Shown here: piece after piece, positions 37,350 to 48,923 of the stretch
Layout of the letters: every line of letters starts with the position of its first letter
How positions within the stretch are numbered: the stretch's first letter is position 1
NCBI GenBank assembly: GCA_018970205.1
Contig: JAGWWW010000002.1
Span: 8,001-71,400 of the forward strand
Origin: Actinomycetales bacterium
Lineage (GTDB): Bacteria; Actinomycetota; Actinomycetes; S36-B12; UBA5976
DNA length: 63,400 nucleotides
Reading direction: 5' to 3'
The notes under the pieces: generated by a model
Seen by the model: only the letters and a program-made list of their open reading frames with translations
The model's database searches: none
Told to the model about the DNA's origin: nothing
Position numbers and translations under genes: made by a program

Positions 37350-38142
37350 CTCGGGCTGCCTCCTTCATCTGTGCAATCAACAATGTGGGGTCAGGCGACT
37401 GCACCAGCGCCTGCCCGATGAGGACCGCGTGAGCACCCGCCCGCACCGCTGCGGCAACGTCAGCCGGCGTGCGCAGCCCTGACTCGGCCACTCGCACCGC
37501 CGTCGTCGGCACGTGCGCCGCCACCCGGGCGAAGGTATCTGTGTCCACGTCCAACGAGACGAGGTTGCGGGCGTTGACGCCGATGACTTGCGCGCCCGCC
37601 GCGGCGGCCCGCTCTGCCTCGGCTTCGTCGTGTACCTCGACCAGGGCCGACAACTGCCATCTGGCCGCTTCATCGAGCAACGAGCGCAGTTCGGTGTCGG
37701 ACAGCGCCGCCACGATGAGCAGCACCGCGTCTGCCCCCGCAGCACAGGCCTCGACGATCTGATAGCGGTCGACGATGAAGTCCTTGCGCAAAACGGGGAT
37801 CGCCACGCTGGCCGCCACGTCCTCAAGATCTGCCAGCGACCCGGCGAACCAGCGCGGCTCGGTGAGCACGCTCACCATGCTCGCCCCGCCGGCCTCGTAG
37901 GCCCGCGCTGCGGCGGCCGCCGAGGGGATGTCGGCCAAGGCGCCGGCGCTGGGGCTGCGGCGCTTGACCTCCGCGATCACCGCCACATCGGCCGTGCCGC
38001 GCAGCAGCGCTGCCACGTCCATCGGGGGGTCGAAGTCCAGTCGCCGGGTGGCCGCATCACACAGGGCCCGCTCGGGTTGCTGTTCGCGCCGCCGCAGGAG
38101 GTCGTCACGGGTGGCCGCGACGATTTCGGCCAAGACGCTCAT
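37339..38142 (-). CDS. trpC: Indole-3-glycerol phosphate synthase
   Basis: 267 aa. TIM-barrel enzyme closing the indole ring. Motifs: [13 protein letters not shown] (catalytic Lys/Glu), [34 protein letters not shown] and [10 protein letters not shown]. Normal length, not fused to trpF. It follows the DUF6704-like gene by 18 bases and overlaps trpB. Confidence 0.97.
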   Translation of the reverse strand: MSVLAEIVAATRDDLLRRREQQPERALCDAATRRLDFDPPMDVAALLRGTADVAVIAEVKRRSPSAGALADIPSAAAAARAYEAGGASMVSVLTEPRWFAGSLADLEDVAASVAIPVLRKDFIVDRYQIVEACAAGADAVLLIVAALSDTELRSLLDEAARWQLSALVEVHDEAEAERAAAAGAQVIGVNARNLVSLDVDTDTFARVAAHVPTTAVRVAESGLRTPADVAAAVRAGAHAVLIGQALVQSPDPTLLIAQMKEAARDAR

Positions 38143-38160
38143 GACGGGGGTCTCAGCGGA

Positions 38161-38379
38161 TCAGGAGTCGCGGGCGGTCGACGCGCGCTGGCCGTAGCCC
38201 ATCGACTGCATGACTTTGCCGACCACGAGGCCCACGGCGCAGACGACCATCCCCGCCCAGAAGGCAGCCGGCTTGGCGAACCAGAGAGCGACGCCGCTGA
38301 TGGTCATGCCGATCAGCAGGATTGTCACCGCGGTCCACGCGGCAGGGGTCGAACCGTGGTCGTCGTGCGATGCGCTCAT
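38161..38379 (-). CDS. Small membrane protein of the trp operon, DUF6704-like (HGxxPAAWT)
   Basis: 72 aa with two membrane segments (about 15-33 and 38-58). The N-terminal DDHGSTPAAWTAVTILLIG is a pattern I recall from a small actinobacterial family encoded before trpC. The ATG at 38379 has GAGGAG about 9 bases upstream; a longer in-frame form lacks support. A -10-like TACGAT lies 30 bases further up (about 38408-38413), so an internal promoter is possible. Function unknown. Confidence 0.75.
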   Translation of the reverse strand: MSASHDDHGSTPAAWTAVTILLIGMTISGVALWFAKPAAFWAGMVVCAVGLVVGKVMQSMGYGQRASTARDS

Positions 38380-38463
38380 AGGTGCGGCTCCTCTTCTCGC
38401 AGGATTCGTATCGTAGGCGGCGCGACTCAAGCATGCGCGGCGCGCGCTGGCCGACCGATCCAG

Positions 38464-39102
38464 TCAGACACCCGGCGGTTCCGCCGTCGGGTCATCCCCG
38501 GCGTCGAGGGCGGCCCACGCCTGTGCCGGGTCAAGGGCGCTGAGACGGCCCTGCGCAGACATGCCCGCGGCGGCCTGCGTCGTCCGCGGCTGGTGCGACC
38601 TGCGTTGGTAGCGGCTGGACATCGCCCGCCAGGTCGCCACATCTCGAGCAGCGGCGACACTTGCCGCCAGCAGTAGCACCAGGCCGGCCAGGCCGGCAGC
38701 GGCCGCCGGGACGTGGATGCGCGCGGCTGCGGCCTCGCTGACCGGCAGGCCCGAATGCAGCACCCGCAGGGCGCCGGCCGGAATCAGTCGGGCGGCCGCA
38801 TGGCCCACCGCAGCCGCAGCGGTGAGTCCGGCGACCGCTGAGGTCGCGCGCACCCAGCGCCTGCTGGAGATGACCGCGGCAAGGCACAACATCGCAGCAG
38901 CCAGCGGCGCGACCGCGAGCACGGTCGTGACGCTGCGGCCGGGGACGCTGATTGGCGCGGCCAGGGCCGCCGGGTCGCGCTCGATGAACGTCACCCACGT
39001 CGCTGAGCCGCTCCACATGACCAGTGCAGCTGCAGCCGCGGACAACACGATGACCGCGCCGCGTCGGTTGCGGCGTGGTGGTAGGGCTGGGGCTGCGCTC
39101 AT
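38464..39102 (-). CDS. Trp biosynthesis-associated transmembrane protein (TIGR02234-type)
   Basis: 212 aa with four predicted membrane segments (about 16-38, 60-80, 86-106 and 130-152) and a soluble C-terminal tail. Its position at the head of the trp genes and the membrane pattern with SGSATWVTF fit the actinobacterial Trp-operon membrane protein family. Role unknown; sometimes suggested to help tryptophan or precursor transport. trpE, which normally precedes it, is not present; a divergent gene lies 46 bases upstream. Confidence 0.75.
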   Translation of the reverse strand: MSAAPALPPRRNRRGAVIVLSAAAAALVMWSGSATWVTFIERDPAALAAPISVPGRSVTTVLAVAPLAAAMLCLAAVISSRRWVRATSAVAGLTAAAAVGHAAARLIPAGALRVLHSGLPVSEAAAARIHVPAAAAGLAGLVLLLAASVAAARDVATWRAMSSRYQRRSHQPRTTQAAAGMSAQGRLSALDPAQAWAALDAGDDPTAEPPGV

Positions 39103-39136
39103 CGTGACTCATCGTGCCATGGCCGCCAACTGCCGT

Positions 39137-39142
39137 TAACGT
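39137..39142 (+). promoter_or_regulatory. -10 element of leaderless promoter for the TIGR03085-type gene
   Basis: TAACGT, six bases (GGCGAC), then the ATG at 39149. It overlaps the palindrome GTTAAC, which may also serve the divergent trp transcript on the minus strand. Confidence 0.55.
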
Positions 39143-39148
39143 GGCGAC

Positions 39149-39781
39149 ATGACTGATTCGGCCGACCTGGCCCGGCGCGAGCGTGCGCTGCTGTGCGACG
39201 CCCTCGATGAGTGTGGTCCGGATGCTCCGACGTTGTGTCAGGGCTGGCGCACCCGCGACCTGGCAGCGCACCTCGTGGTGCGTGAGTCACGCCCGGACGC
39301 CGCCGCCGGCATGTTCATCGGGGCGCTGAAGCCGCATCTGGACGCGGTCATGCGACGCACCGCCGCCGCCGATTGGTCGGCCCTGGTGAACCGGGTGCGT
39401 AGCGGCCCACCGCGACTGTCTCCCCTGCACTATGCCGAGGGCGCTGCCAACTTGGTCGAGTTCGTGGTGCACCGCGAGGACGTCCTGCGGGCGCAAGCGG
39501 CACCGCGGGCCGAGGACCGAACACGGGCCGACCTCGCTCTGGTGTGGCAGCGGCTGCGGGCCAGCGCGCCGCTGTTCTTCCGCCGAGATTGCGTGACCGT
39601 GGAATGTCCGGGATTCGGGTCGTGGGCCAGTCGGGCGAGCGCGGATGACAGCCAGCGCGTTGTGCTCACCGGCAGCCCCGTGGAAGTCCTGCTGCTCGCC
39701 ACCGGCCGGCCGCATGAGTGCACACTCGAGGGTGAGCCTGCGGCCGTCGCGGCCTTCGGGGCGCGTCGCCGGGGAATCTGA
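39149..39781 (+). CDS. TIGR03085-type metal-binding protein (DinB/maleylpyruvate isomerase-like fold)
   Basis: 210 aa. N-terminal RRERALLCDALDECGPDAPTL and CQGWRTRDLAAHLVVRE match the actinobacterial family TIGR03085, a four-helix DinB-like fold that binds a divalent metal through histidines (candidates H91, H97-type positions in the LHY and VHRED segments). Substrate unknown; mycothiol-dependent chemistry is possible by analogy. It is a single plus-strand gene facing away from the trp operon, converging with the small gene ending at 39785, and is predicted leaderless. Confidence 0.8.
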   Translation: MTDSADLARRERALLCDALDECGPDAPTLCQGWRTRDLAAHLVVRESRPDAAAGMFIGALKPHLDAVMRRTAAADWSALVNRVRSGPPRLSPLHYAEGAANLVEFVVHREDVLRAQAAPRAEDRTRADLALVWQRLRASAPLFFRRDCVTVECPGFGSWASRASADDSQRVVLTGSPVEVLLLATGRPHECTLEGEPAAVAAFGARRRGI

Positions 39782-39784
39782 GCG

Positions 39785-40147
39785 TCAACGGCGCGAGAAC
39801 ATCAGCCTGCCGAGCACCGGCGTCGCCACCACCGTCAACGCTGCGCAGGTCAACGCCGCCCGCAGGTCGGCGGTCAGCAGCCAGACCGCCACATTCACCA
39901 GCGCCGCGACCACCAGCACGCTGACAACCCGGCGTCTGCGCCGTCGCGCCAACAGACCCTCCTGGCCACCTGCCAGCGGCCGCCAGGCCCCGCGTGCCAC
40001 ACCAACCGCCGCCCGGCCGGGCGCAACGGCGGCCGACCGCGCGCGTGCCACCCGTTCCTTGCGCGCCTGCTGCCGTCGCCGTTGTTCGCGCTGCTGTGCC
40101 TGCTCCTGCAGTCTCGCCTCACGGCGTCGGGCGCGCTCTTTGCTCAC
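39785..40147 (-). CDS. Small basic membrane protein, unknown function
   Basis: 120 aa from the GTG at 40147 (VSKERARRREARL). A long, very basic N-terminal helix (Arg/Gln/Ala-rich, about 1-40) is followed by a linker and two membrane segments near 75-92 and 97-112. I recall similar SKERARRREAR proteins in other actinobacteria without an assigned function. There is no SD; a weak CATTCT hexamer 6 bases before the GTG hints at leaderless expression. It converges with the gene ending at 39781. Confidence 0.6.
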   Translation of the reverse strand: MSKERARRREARLQEQAQQREQRRRQQARKERVARARSAAVAPGRAAVGVARGAWRPLAGGQEGLLARRRRRRVVSVLVVAALVNVAVWLLTADLRAALTCAALTVVATPVLGRLMFSRR

Positions 40148-40306
40148 CGGAGCAGAATGCCATGCGGCGCACAACCGCCACCGCCTGCGCGGCACCTGCT
40201 CGGTCTGACACAGGCGGCCGTTGCCCTCACAAAACACGGGAGCAGCCGGTGAGGCAGGCACGCAAGCGGTTAGCGCACTGTGTGCGCGGGCAGGGACCTC
40301 ACGCCG

Positions 40307-40312
40307 TAGCGT
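40307..40312 (+). promoter_or_regulatory. -10 element of leaderless promoter for the Lon-N-domain gene
   Basis: TAGCGT, seven bases, then the ATG at 40320, with no SD between. Confidence 0.6.
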
Positions 40313-40319
40313 GGGCCAC

Positions 40320-40997
40320 ATGGACAGCGCGGACACGACTGCGGTCATCGGGCTGTTCCCGTTGGACACCGTGCTCGTGCCGGGGTTGGTGTTTCCCTTG
40401 CACATCTTCGAGCCGCGCTACCGGAAACTGTTACAAGACGTGCTCGCCGCTGCCGAGGACGCACGCGAGTTCGGTGTGGTCGCCGTCAGGCCCACAGACG
40501 ACGCGCAGGGCCGTCCCTGGTTCGCCGTCGGAACCTCGGCCCGGGTCAGCGAGGTGGACGGGTACCCGGATGGCCGCAGCGACATCACCACCGTCGGCCA
40601 ACGCAGGTTCGAGGTCATCGAGGTCGTGGACGAGGACCCGTACATCCGCGCGCGCGTGCAGTGGCTGCCCGACGACACAAGCCAGGGCGAGCAGCAGCCG
40701 GAGGTCCGTGCGGCCGCCCTGCGCGCATCCGCGGTGTTCGCGAGCTACCGCCGGGTCCTCTCCTCGGAGGACACCGACCTCTCAGACCTGCCAGACGACC
40801 CGCAACTTCTGTCGTATGTGCTGACTGCGGCCATCATCGCACCCGTGCAGGCGCGTCAGCCGCTGCTGCAGACGGGCTCCACACTCGAGCGGCTGCACCT
40901 CGCCTGCGACCTGATGATGAGGGAGATCGCTGTCATGCGCGTGCTGCCGTCGCTGCCGCTAGGAGCCCATCGCCCGGCACCCTCACAGCGAAACTGA
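40320..40997 (+). CDS. LON N-terminal substrate-binding domain protein
   Basis: 225 aa. Only the LON N-terminal beta-rich domain and helical bundle are present, with no ATPase or protease part. Diagnostic: LFPLDTVLVPGLVFPLHIFEPRYRKL at the N-terminus (shown in two blocks: LFPLDTVLVPG and LPLHIFEPRY-type). Such stand-alone proteins are common in actinobacteria with unknown role, perhaps substrate recognition. The ATG at 40320 is set by the -10 TAGCGT 7 bases before it. Confidence 0.9.
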   Translation: MDSADTTAVIGLFPLDTVLVPGLVFPLHIFEPRYRKLLQDVLAAAEDAREFGVVAVRPTDDAQGRPWFAVGTSARVSEVDGYPDGRSDITTVGQRRFEVIEVVDEDPYIRARVQWLPDDTSQGEQQPEVRAAALRASAVFASYRRVLSSEDTDLSDLPDDPQLLSYVLTAAIIAPVQARQPLLQTGSTLERLHLACDLMMREIAVMRVLPSLPLGAHRPAPSQRN

Positions 40998-41047
40998 GCC
41001 GATGCCCGAGCCTTCCACGTGGCACCGCCGTGAGCGGCCCGTGGCTG

Positions 41048-41125
41048 CTAGTCGACCGTGCTGACGACCCCGCCGTCGCGCAGCCACACCACTACGTCGC
41101 ACGAGGCTGCGATCTCAAGGTCATG
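41048..41125 (-). pseudogene. C-terminal remnant of an ABC-transporter ATP-binding protein
   Basis: On the minus strand a reading frame ends ...HDLEIAASCDVVVWLRDGG followed by VVSTVD and a TAG stop at 41048. This matches the H-loop and final strand of ABC ATPases (THDxxxAxxCDRVVxLRDGxVV). The upstream part of the ATPase (Walker A/B, signature) is absent. The frame upstream runs into the 3' end of the membrane-protein gene and meets a stop. It appears to be a decayed gene end; the adjoining membrane-protein gene could be unrelated or a later insertion. Confidence 0.6.
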
Positions 41126-41632
41126 AGCGCTCGGGACGAGGCCGTAGGGCTGCCGCAATCAGCAGCGCGCCGAGCCAGACCAGCGCGCCGGCGAGCAGCG
41201 ACCCGTATGCGTGCAGCCGAACCGGCTCGACCACCGTCACCCCTTGGGGCAGCCGCCCTGGCGGGAAGGGCTGGTCCGCGCCCCGGGAGACCGAGTCCAG
41301 CAACGGCCCGATCAGCGTCACTGCGACCGCCACCGCCACCTGGGCAAGTGTCCCGAGCAGGACCTGGGCGGGGGTCAGGGGCCGTCCGCGTCGCACGACC
41401 ACCGTGACCACGGCGGCGAGCAGCGCAATGGCACCGGTGACGAGCATGAAGGTCACATCTGCGCCGAAGACGCGCAGATGTGAGCGGTCGGCGTACGCGC
41501 CGACGCCGTCGTCGCTTGTTGCCTGCACCTTCGGCCGCGCCGCCGCCCACACCCAGGATGCTGCCGCCACGGTGGCGACCGACAGAACGCCCCAACCGGC
41601 GCGGCGCCGCCATCGCGCGGGCCGGGCCGTGA

Positions 41633-41636
<4 letters not shown>
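41121..41636 (-). CDS. Small membrane protein coupled to dnaE (possibly DUF2567-like)
   Basis: 171 aa. Four hydrophobic segments (about 13-30, 62-82, 90-112 and 144-163), and a short extracellular loop GVGAYADRSHLRVFGAD. The pattern is reminiscent of DUF2567 membrane proteins, but I am not sure. Its ATG overlaps the dnaE stop (ATGA), so it is translated with dnaE. Its own stop overlaps the ABC-ATPase remnant. Function unknown. Confidence 0.6.
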
Positions 41637-45178
<3,542 letters not shown>

Positions 45179-45185
45179 CGCGGCC

Positions 45186-46061
45186 TCAGTCAGCGCGGCC
45201 GAGTGCGTCGAGCGCAGCCATGTCGTCAGAGGTGAGGGTCAGGCCCGCCGCGGCGACGTTCTCCTGCAGGTGAGCCAGCGAGCGCGTCCCCGGGATGGGG
45301 ACCACCACGGGTGACTTCTGCAACAGCCACGCGAGCGCGACTTGAGCAGCCGAGGCGCCGTGGGCGGCCGCCACTGCGTCGACCACGGCGAACCGCTCGG
45401 CGTCCTCCCCGGTCTGCGCGGCGAGGTCGCGGTTCTTCAGCGGGAACCACGGGATGAACGCGATGTTGTGCTGCTCGCAGAACTCCAGTACCGGCGCCGA
45501 TCCGGTCGAGAAGATGTTGTAACGGTTCTGCACGCTCGCAATCGCGGTGACGGCTTGGGCGGCCTCCAGAGTCGGCACATCGACCTCCGAGAGGCCGATG
45601 TGCGCGATCTTGCCCTCGGCCCGCAGCGCGGCCAGCTCGCCGACCTGGTCCGCTAGCGGCACCGCCGGATCCACGCGGTGGAGTTGGTACAGCGGGATCT
45701 GCTCCATGTCGAGCCGGCGCAGCGACAACTCCACGCACTGGCGCAGGTATTCCGGTCGGCCGAGCGCGTGCCACCGGTTGGGGCCGGTGCGCGTGAGCCC
45801 ACCCTTGGTCGCAACCACGACCGAGTCATACGGGTGCAGTGCGCGGCGGATCAATTCCTCGTTCGTGTGCGGCCCGTAGGAGTCTGCGGTGTCGATGAAT
45901 GTGACGCCGAGCTCGACCGCGCGGCGAAGCAGCGCCACTGCGGCGTCGACGTCGTCGGGCATCCCCCAGATGCCCGCGCCGGTCAGCTGCATCCCGCCGT
46001 ATCCGAGCCGCCCGAACGTCAGGTCACCTGCTTCACCCTTGATGGTGATGTCCCCGCCCAG
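45186..46061 (-). CDS. Aldo/keto reductase
   Basis: 291 aa from the ATG at 46061, preceded by GAGG 5 bases away; a GTG at 46079 overlapping the previous stop is an alternative. NADPH-dependent TIM-barrel oxidoreductase. Catalytic tetrad residues are visible: Asp and Tyr in FIDTADSYGPHTNEE, Lys in VVVATKGG and His in YQLHRVD. The C-terminal NADPH-binding stretch is VPIPGTRSLAHLQENV. Substrate unknown. Carried between rluD and dnaE in a run of minus-strand genes. Confidence 0.92.
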   Translation of the reverse strand: MGGDITIKGEAGDLTFGRLGYGGMQLTGAGIWGMPDDVDAAVALLRRAVELGVTFIDTADSYGPHTNEELIRRALHPYDSVVVATKGGLTRTGPNRWHALGRPEYLRQCVELSLRRLDMEQIPLYQLHRVDPAVPLADQVGELAALRAEGKIAHIGLSEVDVPTLEAAQAVTAIASVQNRYNIFSTGSAPVLEFCEQHNIAFIPWFPLKNRDLAAQTGEDAERFAVVDAVAAAHGASAAQVALAWLLQKSPVVVPIPGTRSLAHLQENVAAAGLTLTSDDMAALDALGRAD

Positions 46062-46075
46062 CATCGTCGCCTCAC

Positions 46076-47050
46076 TCACCCATTCGTCCAATCCCGCAGA
46101 AGGTCCAATGCGTGCTGCAAGTCGGCCGGATACGGTGACGAGAAATCCAAGCGACGCATCGTGCGCGGGTGGGTCACTTCAAGCCGTACGGCGTGCAGCC
46201 ATTGACGGGATAAACCTAGTCGCGCGGCCAGCGTGGGGTCGGCACCATAGGCCGTGTCGCCGGCGCACGGGTGGCGGATGGCGCTCATGTGCACCCGGAT
46301 CTGGTGAGTGCGCCCGGTCTCGAGGTGGATCTGCAGCAGGCTGGCGTACCGGAACGCCTCGAGGGTGTCGTAGTGAGTCACAGAGGGCTTGCCGCCGGTC
46401 ACCACGGCAAACCGGTAATCCGCGCTCGGATGACGGTCGATGGGCGCGTCGATGGTGCCGGACGACGGGTCGGGGTGGCCCTGGACCACGGCGTGGTAGA
46501 TCTTCTCCACGCTGCGCTCACGGAACTGCTCTTTCAATCCGGCGTATGCCACGGGCGTGCGCGCCACCACCATGACCCCTGACGTGCCCACATCGAGCCG
46601 GTGGACGATGCCCTCCCGTTCGGCTGCACCCACCTCCGCGACGTCGTAGCCCTGGCTCGCCAGCCATGCGGTCACAGTCGGCCCGCTCCAGCCGGGGCTC
46701 GGGTGCGCCGCCATCCCGACTGGCTTGTCGATGGCGATGAGGTCGTCATCCAGGTACAGCACCTCGGCATGTACGCCCGGAGCATCGCTGCCATCGCCCC
46801 CACGCAGGCCCTGATCGGCCGAGGGCGCCGCCGCGGCGGCCCCTTCACCGGGGATATCAACCCGCAGCATCGAGCCGTGCACCACTCGGGCGGACTTCGC
46901 CGGAACCTGGCCGTCGATCCACACCTGCCCGGCGTCGATGAGGGCCGCGACCTTGCTGCGACTGAGCCCGGTCAGCCGGGCAAGGGCGGCGTCGATGCGC
47001 TCGCCGTCAAGCCCTTCCGGGACGGGTAGTTCCCTGACCTGCGCGCTCAT
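46076..47050 (-). CDS. rluD: RluD-family 23S rRNA pseudouridine synthase
   Basis: 324 aa. The N-terminal S4 RNA-binding domain (LTGLSRSKVAALIDAGQVWIDG is its signature; blocks LSRSKVAALI and GQVWIDG) precedes the catalytic domain with the nucleophile Asp in HRLDVGTSGVMVVART. KIYHAVVQG and GRTHQIRVHM complete the motifs. Target uridine not certain (RluD-type, or another of the RluA family). The ATG overlaps the lspA stop (ATGA). Confidence 0.93.
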   Translation of the reverse strand: MSAQVRELPVPEGLDGERIDAALARLTGLSRSKVAALIDAGQVWIDGQVPAKSARVVHGSMLRVDIPGEGAAAAAPSADQGLRGGDGSDAPGVHAEVLYLDDDLIAIDKPVGMAAHPSPGWSGPTVTAWLASQGYDVAEVGAAEREGIVHRLDVGTSGVMVVARTPVAYAGLKEQFRERSVEKIYHAVVQGHPDPSSGTIDAPIDRHPSADYRFAVVTGGKPSVTHYDTLEAFRYASLLQIHLETGRTHQIRVHMSAIRHPCAGDTAYGADPTLAARLGLSRQWLHAVRLEVTHPRTMRRLDFSSPYPADLQHALDLLRDWTNG

Positions 47051-47565
47051 GTCGAGCCCTCGCCCCGGTGCGGTGCGAACCGCGCCGCCGGGCGCAGCGC
47101 AACCAAGATGAACAGGCATGCGGCAGCGGTGATGCACATGTCCGCGCAATTGAAGATCGGGAAGTTGCGGATGTGGATGAAATCCACGACATGGCCGCGT
47201 CCGGGGCCGGGTGAGCGCAACAGCCGGTCGAGCAGGTTGCCGCTGGCACCCGAAACCAGCAGTGCCGCCGCGAGGCGGCTGCGCTGGCCGGTCAGCGTGG
47301 GGGCGTACCAGATGAACCCCGCGACAACCCCCGCAGCGAGGACCGTGAACGCCCAGGTGGCGCCACCGGCGCCGAAGGAGAATGCCGCGCCGGAGTTGCG
47401 CGTCAGGTCCAGGCGCAGCACATCGCCGAGCAGCCGGACGCCGGCACCGCCCTCAAGTGTGCCGACGGCGATGACCTTGGTCGCCTGGTCGAGCGCGAGC
47501 AACGGCACAGCGGCCAAGAGGAGAGATTGACGCGCCCTGCCCGGGGAAGCGGTCGGCGCGGTCAC
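47047..47565 (-). CDS. lspA: Lipoprotein signal peptidase (signal peptidase II)
   Basis: 172 aa. Membrane aspartyl protease cutting lipoprotein signal peptides. Four membrane segments. Catalytic Asp pair in GNLLDRLLRSPG and FNCADMCITAA; also TRNSGAAFSFG. The GTG at 47565 (VTAPTASPG) is chosen because a -10 TAGGCT lies 7 bases before it with no SD. A longer in-frame form would need a transcript starting upstream. lgt was not found in this window. Confidence 0.95.
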   Translation of the reverse strand: MTAPTASPGRARQSLLLAAVPLLALDQATKVIAVGTLEGGAGVRLLGDVLRLDLTRNSGAAFSFGAGGATWAFTVLAAGVVAGFIWYAPTLTGQRSRLAAALLVSGASGNLLDRLLRSPGPGRGHVVDFIHIRNFPIFNCADMCITAAACLFILVALRPAARFAPHRGEGST

Positions 47566-47572
47566 GGGTGTG

Positions 47573-47578
47573 AGCCTA
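47573..47578 (-). promoter_or_regulatory. -10 element of leaderless lspA promoter
   Basis: TAGGCT, then CACACCC, then the lspA GTG. It lies inside the 20-base gap after the DksA-like gene, giving the lspA-rluD-AKR-dnaE run its own start. Confidence 0.6.
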
Positions 47579-47585
47579 GTGAGGC

Positions 47586-48674
47586 TCAGCGACGGTCCTC
47601 GCGCTCCTTGCACGCCCGGCACAGGGTTGCCCGCGGCATGTACTGAAGCCGGTGCTTCCCGATGGGGCCGACGCAGTCCTCGCAAGTGCCGTAGGCCCCG
47701 TCAGCAAGCCGTTGCAGCGCCCGCTCGGTTTGCTCAAGCAGCATCTGCGCGTTGTAGAGCAGGGACAGCTCATGCTCACGCTCGAATGTCTTCGTGCCCG
47801 CGTCGGCTTGGTCGTCCCCAGCGCCTTCTCCGCCGTCGCGGATGAGCGAGGTCACAGCATCCTCGGCCTCGGCGACAAGTTGCCGCTGCTTGGCGAGGTC
47901 GGCTTCAAGTTGCTTACGCATCGCGGTGAGCTCGCTCTTGGTCCAAGGCGACTCGTCCTCGAGCACCGCTGGGGCCGCGGGTGCATGCCGGCCAGGTTTG
48001 GCTGGTGTGATGATGCGGGTAGGTGCTGCCGGCGCTGCCACGGCAGCGGCAGCGGCGCTCGTGGTTGCCGATACGGACGCCACTGGGGCGGACGAGTCAG
48101 TCGTTGCGGCCTTGCCGGCGCCGTTGCGCGATGCGGTCGGCTTCGCGGCGGGCTTGACACTCGCCGGCGCGGCAGTCTTTCCGGCGACCGCGACCGCCGA
48201 CGTAGCAGGCGCGGACTTCTGCACCGGGGACGACTTCTTCGCCGGGGTCGCCTTCGCAGGCGCAACCTTCTTCGCCGGGGTCGCCTTCGCAGGCGCAACC
48301 TTCTTCGCCGGGGTCGCCTTCGCAGGCGCAACCTTCTTCGCCGGGGTCGCCTTCTCAGGCGCGGACTTCTTGGCCGGCGTCGCCTTCTTCACAGGGGCCG
48401 CCTTCGCAGGCGCAGATTTCTTCGCCGGGGTCGCCTTCGCAGGCGCAGCTTTCTTCGCCGGGGTCGCCTTCGCAGGCGCAACCTTCTTGGCCGGCGTCGC
48501 CTTCTTCACCGGGGCCGCCTTCGCAGGCGCAGCCTTCTTCGCAGGCGCAGCTTTCTTCACCGGGGTCGCCTTCGCAGGCGCAGCTTTCTTGGCCGGGGTC
48601 GCCTTCTTCGCGGGGGCCGCCTTCGCAGGCGCAGCCTTCTTCACCGGAGCCTTCTTCGTGGGCTTGGTCGCCAT
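47586..48674 (-). CDS. DksA/TraR-type zinc-finger protein with a histone-like Lys/Ala/Pro repeat region
   Basis: 362 aa. Residues about 2-150 are repeats of PAKK/APAKA type (e.g. ATPAKKVAPAK), followed by an Ala/Ser/Thr linker and a C-terminal TraR/DksA domain. The zinc finger is YGTCEDCVGPIG...LCRACKERE, Cx2C-x17-Cx2C, preceded by a coiled coil (about 250-320). DksA-type proteins modulate RNA polymerase; the basic tail likely binds nucleic acid, as in linker histones. The ATG at 48674 has GAAGGGG 6 bases upstream. Encoded just before lspA. Confidence 0.9.
   Translation of the reverse strand: MATKPTKKAPVKKAAPAKAAPAKKATPAKKAAPAKATPVKKAAPAKKAAPAKAAPVKKATPAKKVAPAKATPAKKAAPAKATPAKKSAPAKAAPVKKATPAKKSAPEKATPAKKVAPAKATPAKKVAPAKATPAKKVAPAKATPAKKSSPVQKSAPATSAVAVAGKTAAPASVKPAAKPTASRNGAGKAATTDSSAPVASVSATTSAAAAAVAAPAAPTRIITPAKPGRHAPAAPAVLEDESPWTKSELTAMRKQLEADLAKQRQLVAEAEDAVTSLIRDGGEGAGDDQADAGTKTFEREHELSLLYNAQMLLEQTERALQRLADGAYGTCEDCVGPIGKHRLQYMPRATLCRACKEREDRR
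48230..48650 (-). repeat. In-frame tandem repeats of the DksA-like gene
   Basis: A 33-base unit coding for an 11-residue Lys/Ala/Pro/Val/Thr block is repeated nearly perfectly three times at 48235-48345, then more loosely to 48650. Such arrays can slip, so copy number may differ among strains. Confidence 0.85.
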
Positions 48675-48743
48675 CATGACCCCTTCGTCGCCGGTTGATC
48701 CCGGCTCATCCTGTGCAGCCGCCCTGCTGAGCCTGCCTGCATG

Positions 48744-48777
48744 TGCTGCAGCGACGATACGCCGTGTACCTGCAGCA
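48744..48777 (-). promoter_or_regulatory. Dyad element over the promoter of the DksA-like gene
   Basis: TGCTGCAG (48744-48751) and CTGCAGCA (48770-48777) are perfect 8-bp inverted repeats, 18 bases apart. A -10-like TATCGT on the minus strand (48759-48754) lies between them, so a regulator bound here would block the promoter. The rest of the 555-base gap to ileS (48678-49233) holds the ileS leader. Confidence 0.35.
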
Positions 48778-48911
48778 GGCGCGCAGGATAGGAGAGGGAA
48801 CCCACAGCCACAAGCGCAATCGGCGCATGACTTCTGGGAAGTTCGGGCGTGTCGCGCTGACCAGACTCGGCGCGAGCGCTCGCCGACTCCGGGCGGGAAG
48901 TGGTCCCGGCG

Positions 48912-48917
48912 TACACT
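48912..48917 (+). promoter_or_regulatory. -10 element of the ileS promoter
   Basis: TACACT predicts a start near 48924 and a leader of about 310 bases that contains the T-box. No clear -35. Confidence 0.4.
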
Positions 48918-48923
48918 TCGCCT

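Noticed and set aside
48230-48650. Regular 33-bp repeats suggest a CRISPR array
   Set aside because: Repeats have no spacers, keep one reading frame and encode a Lys/Ala/Pro tail of the DksA-like protein.
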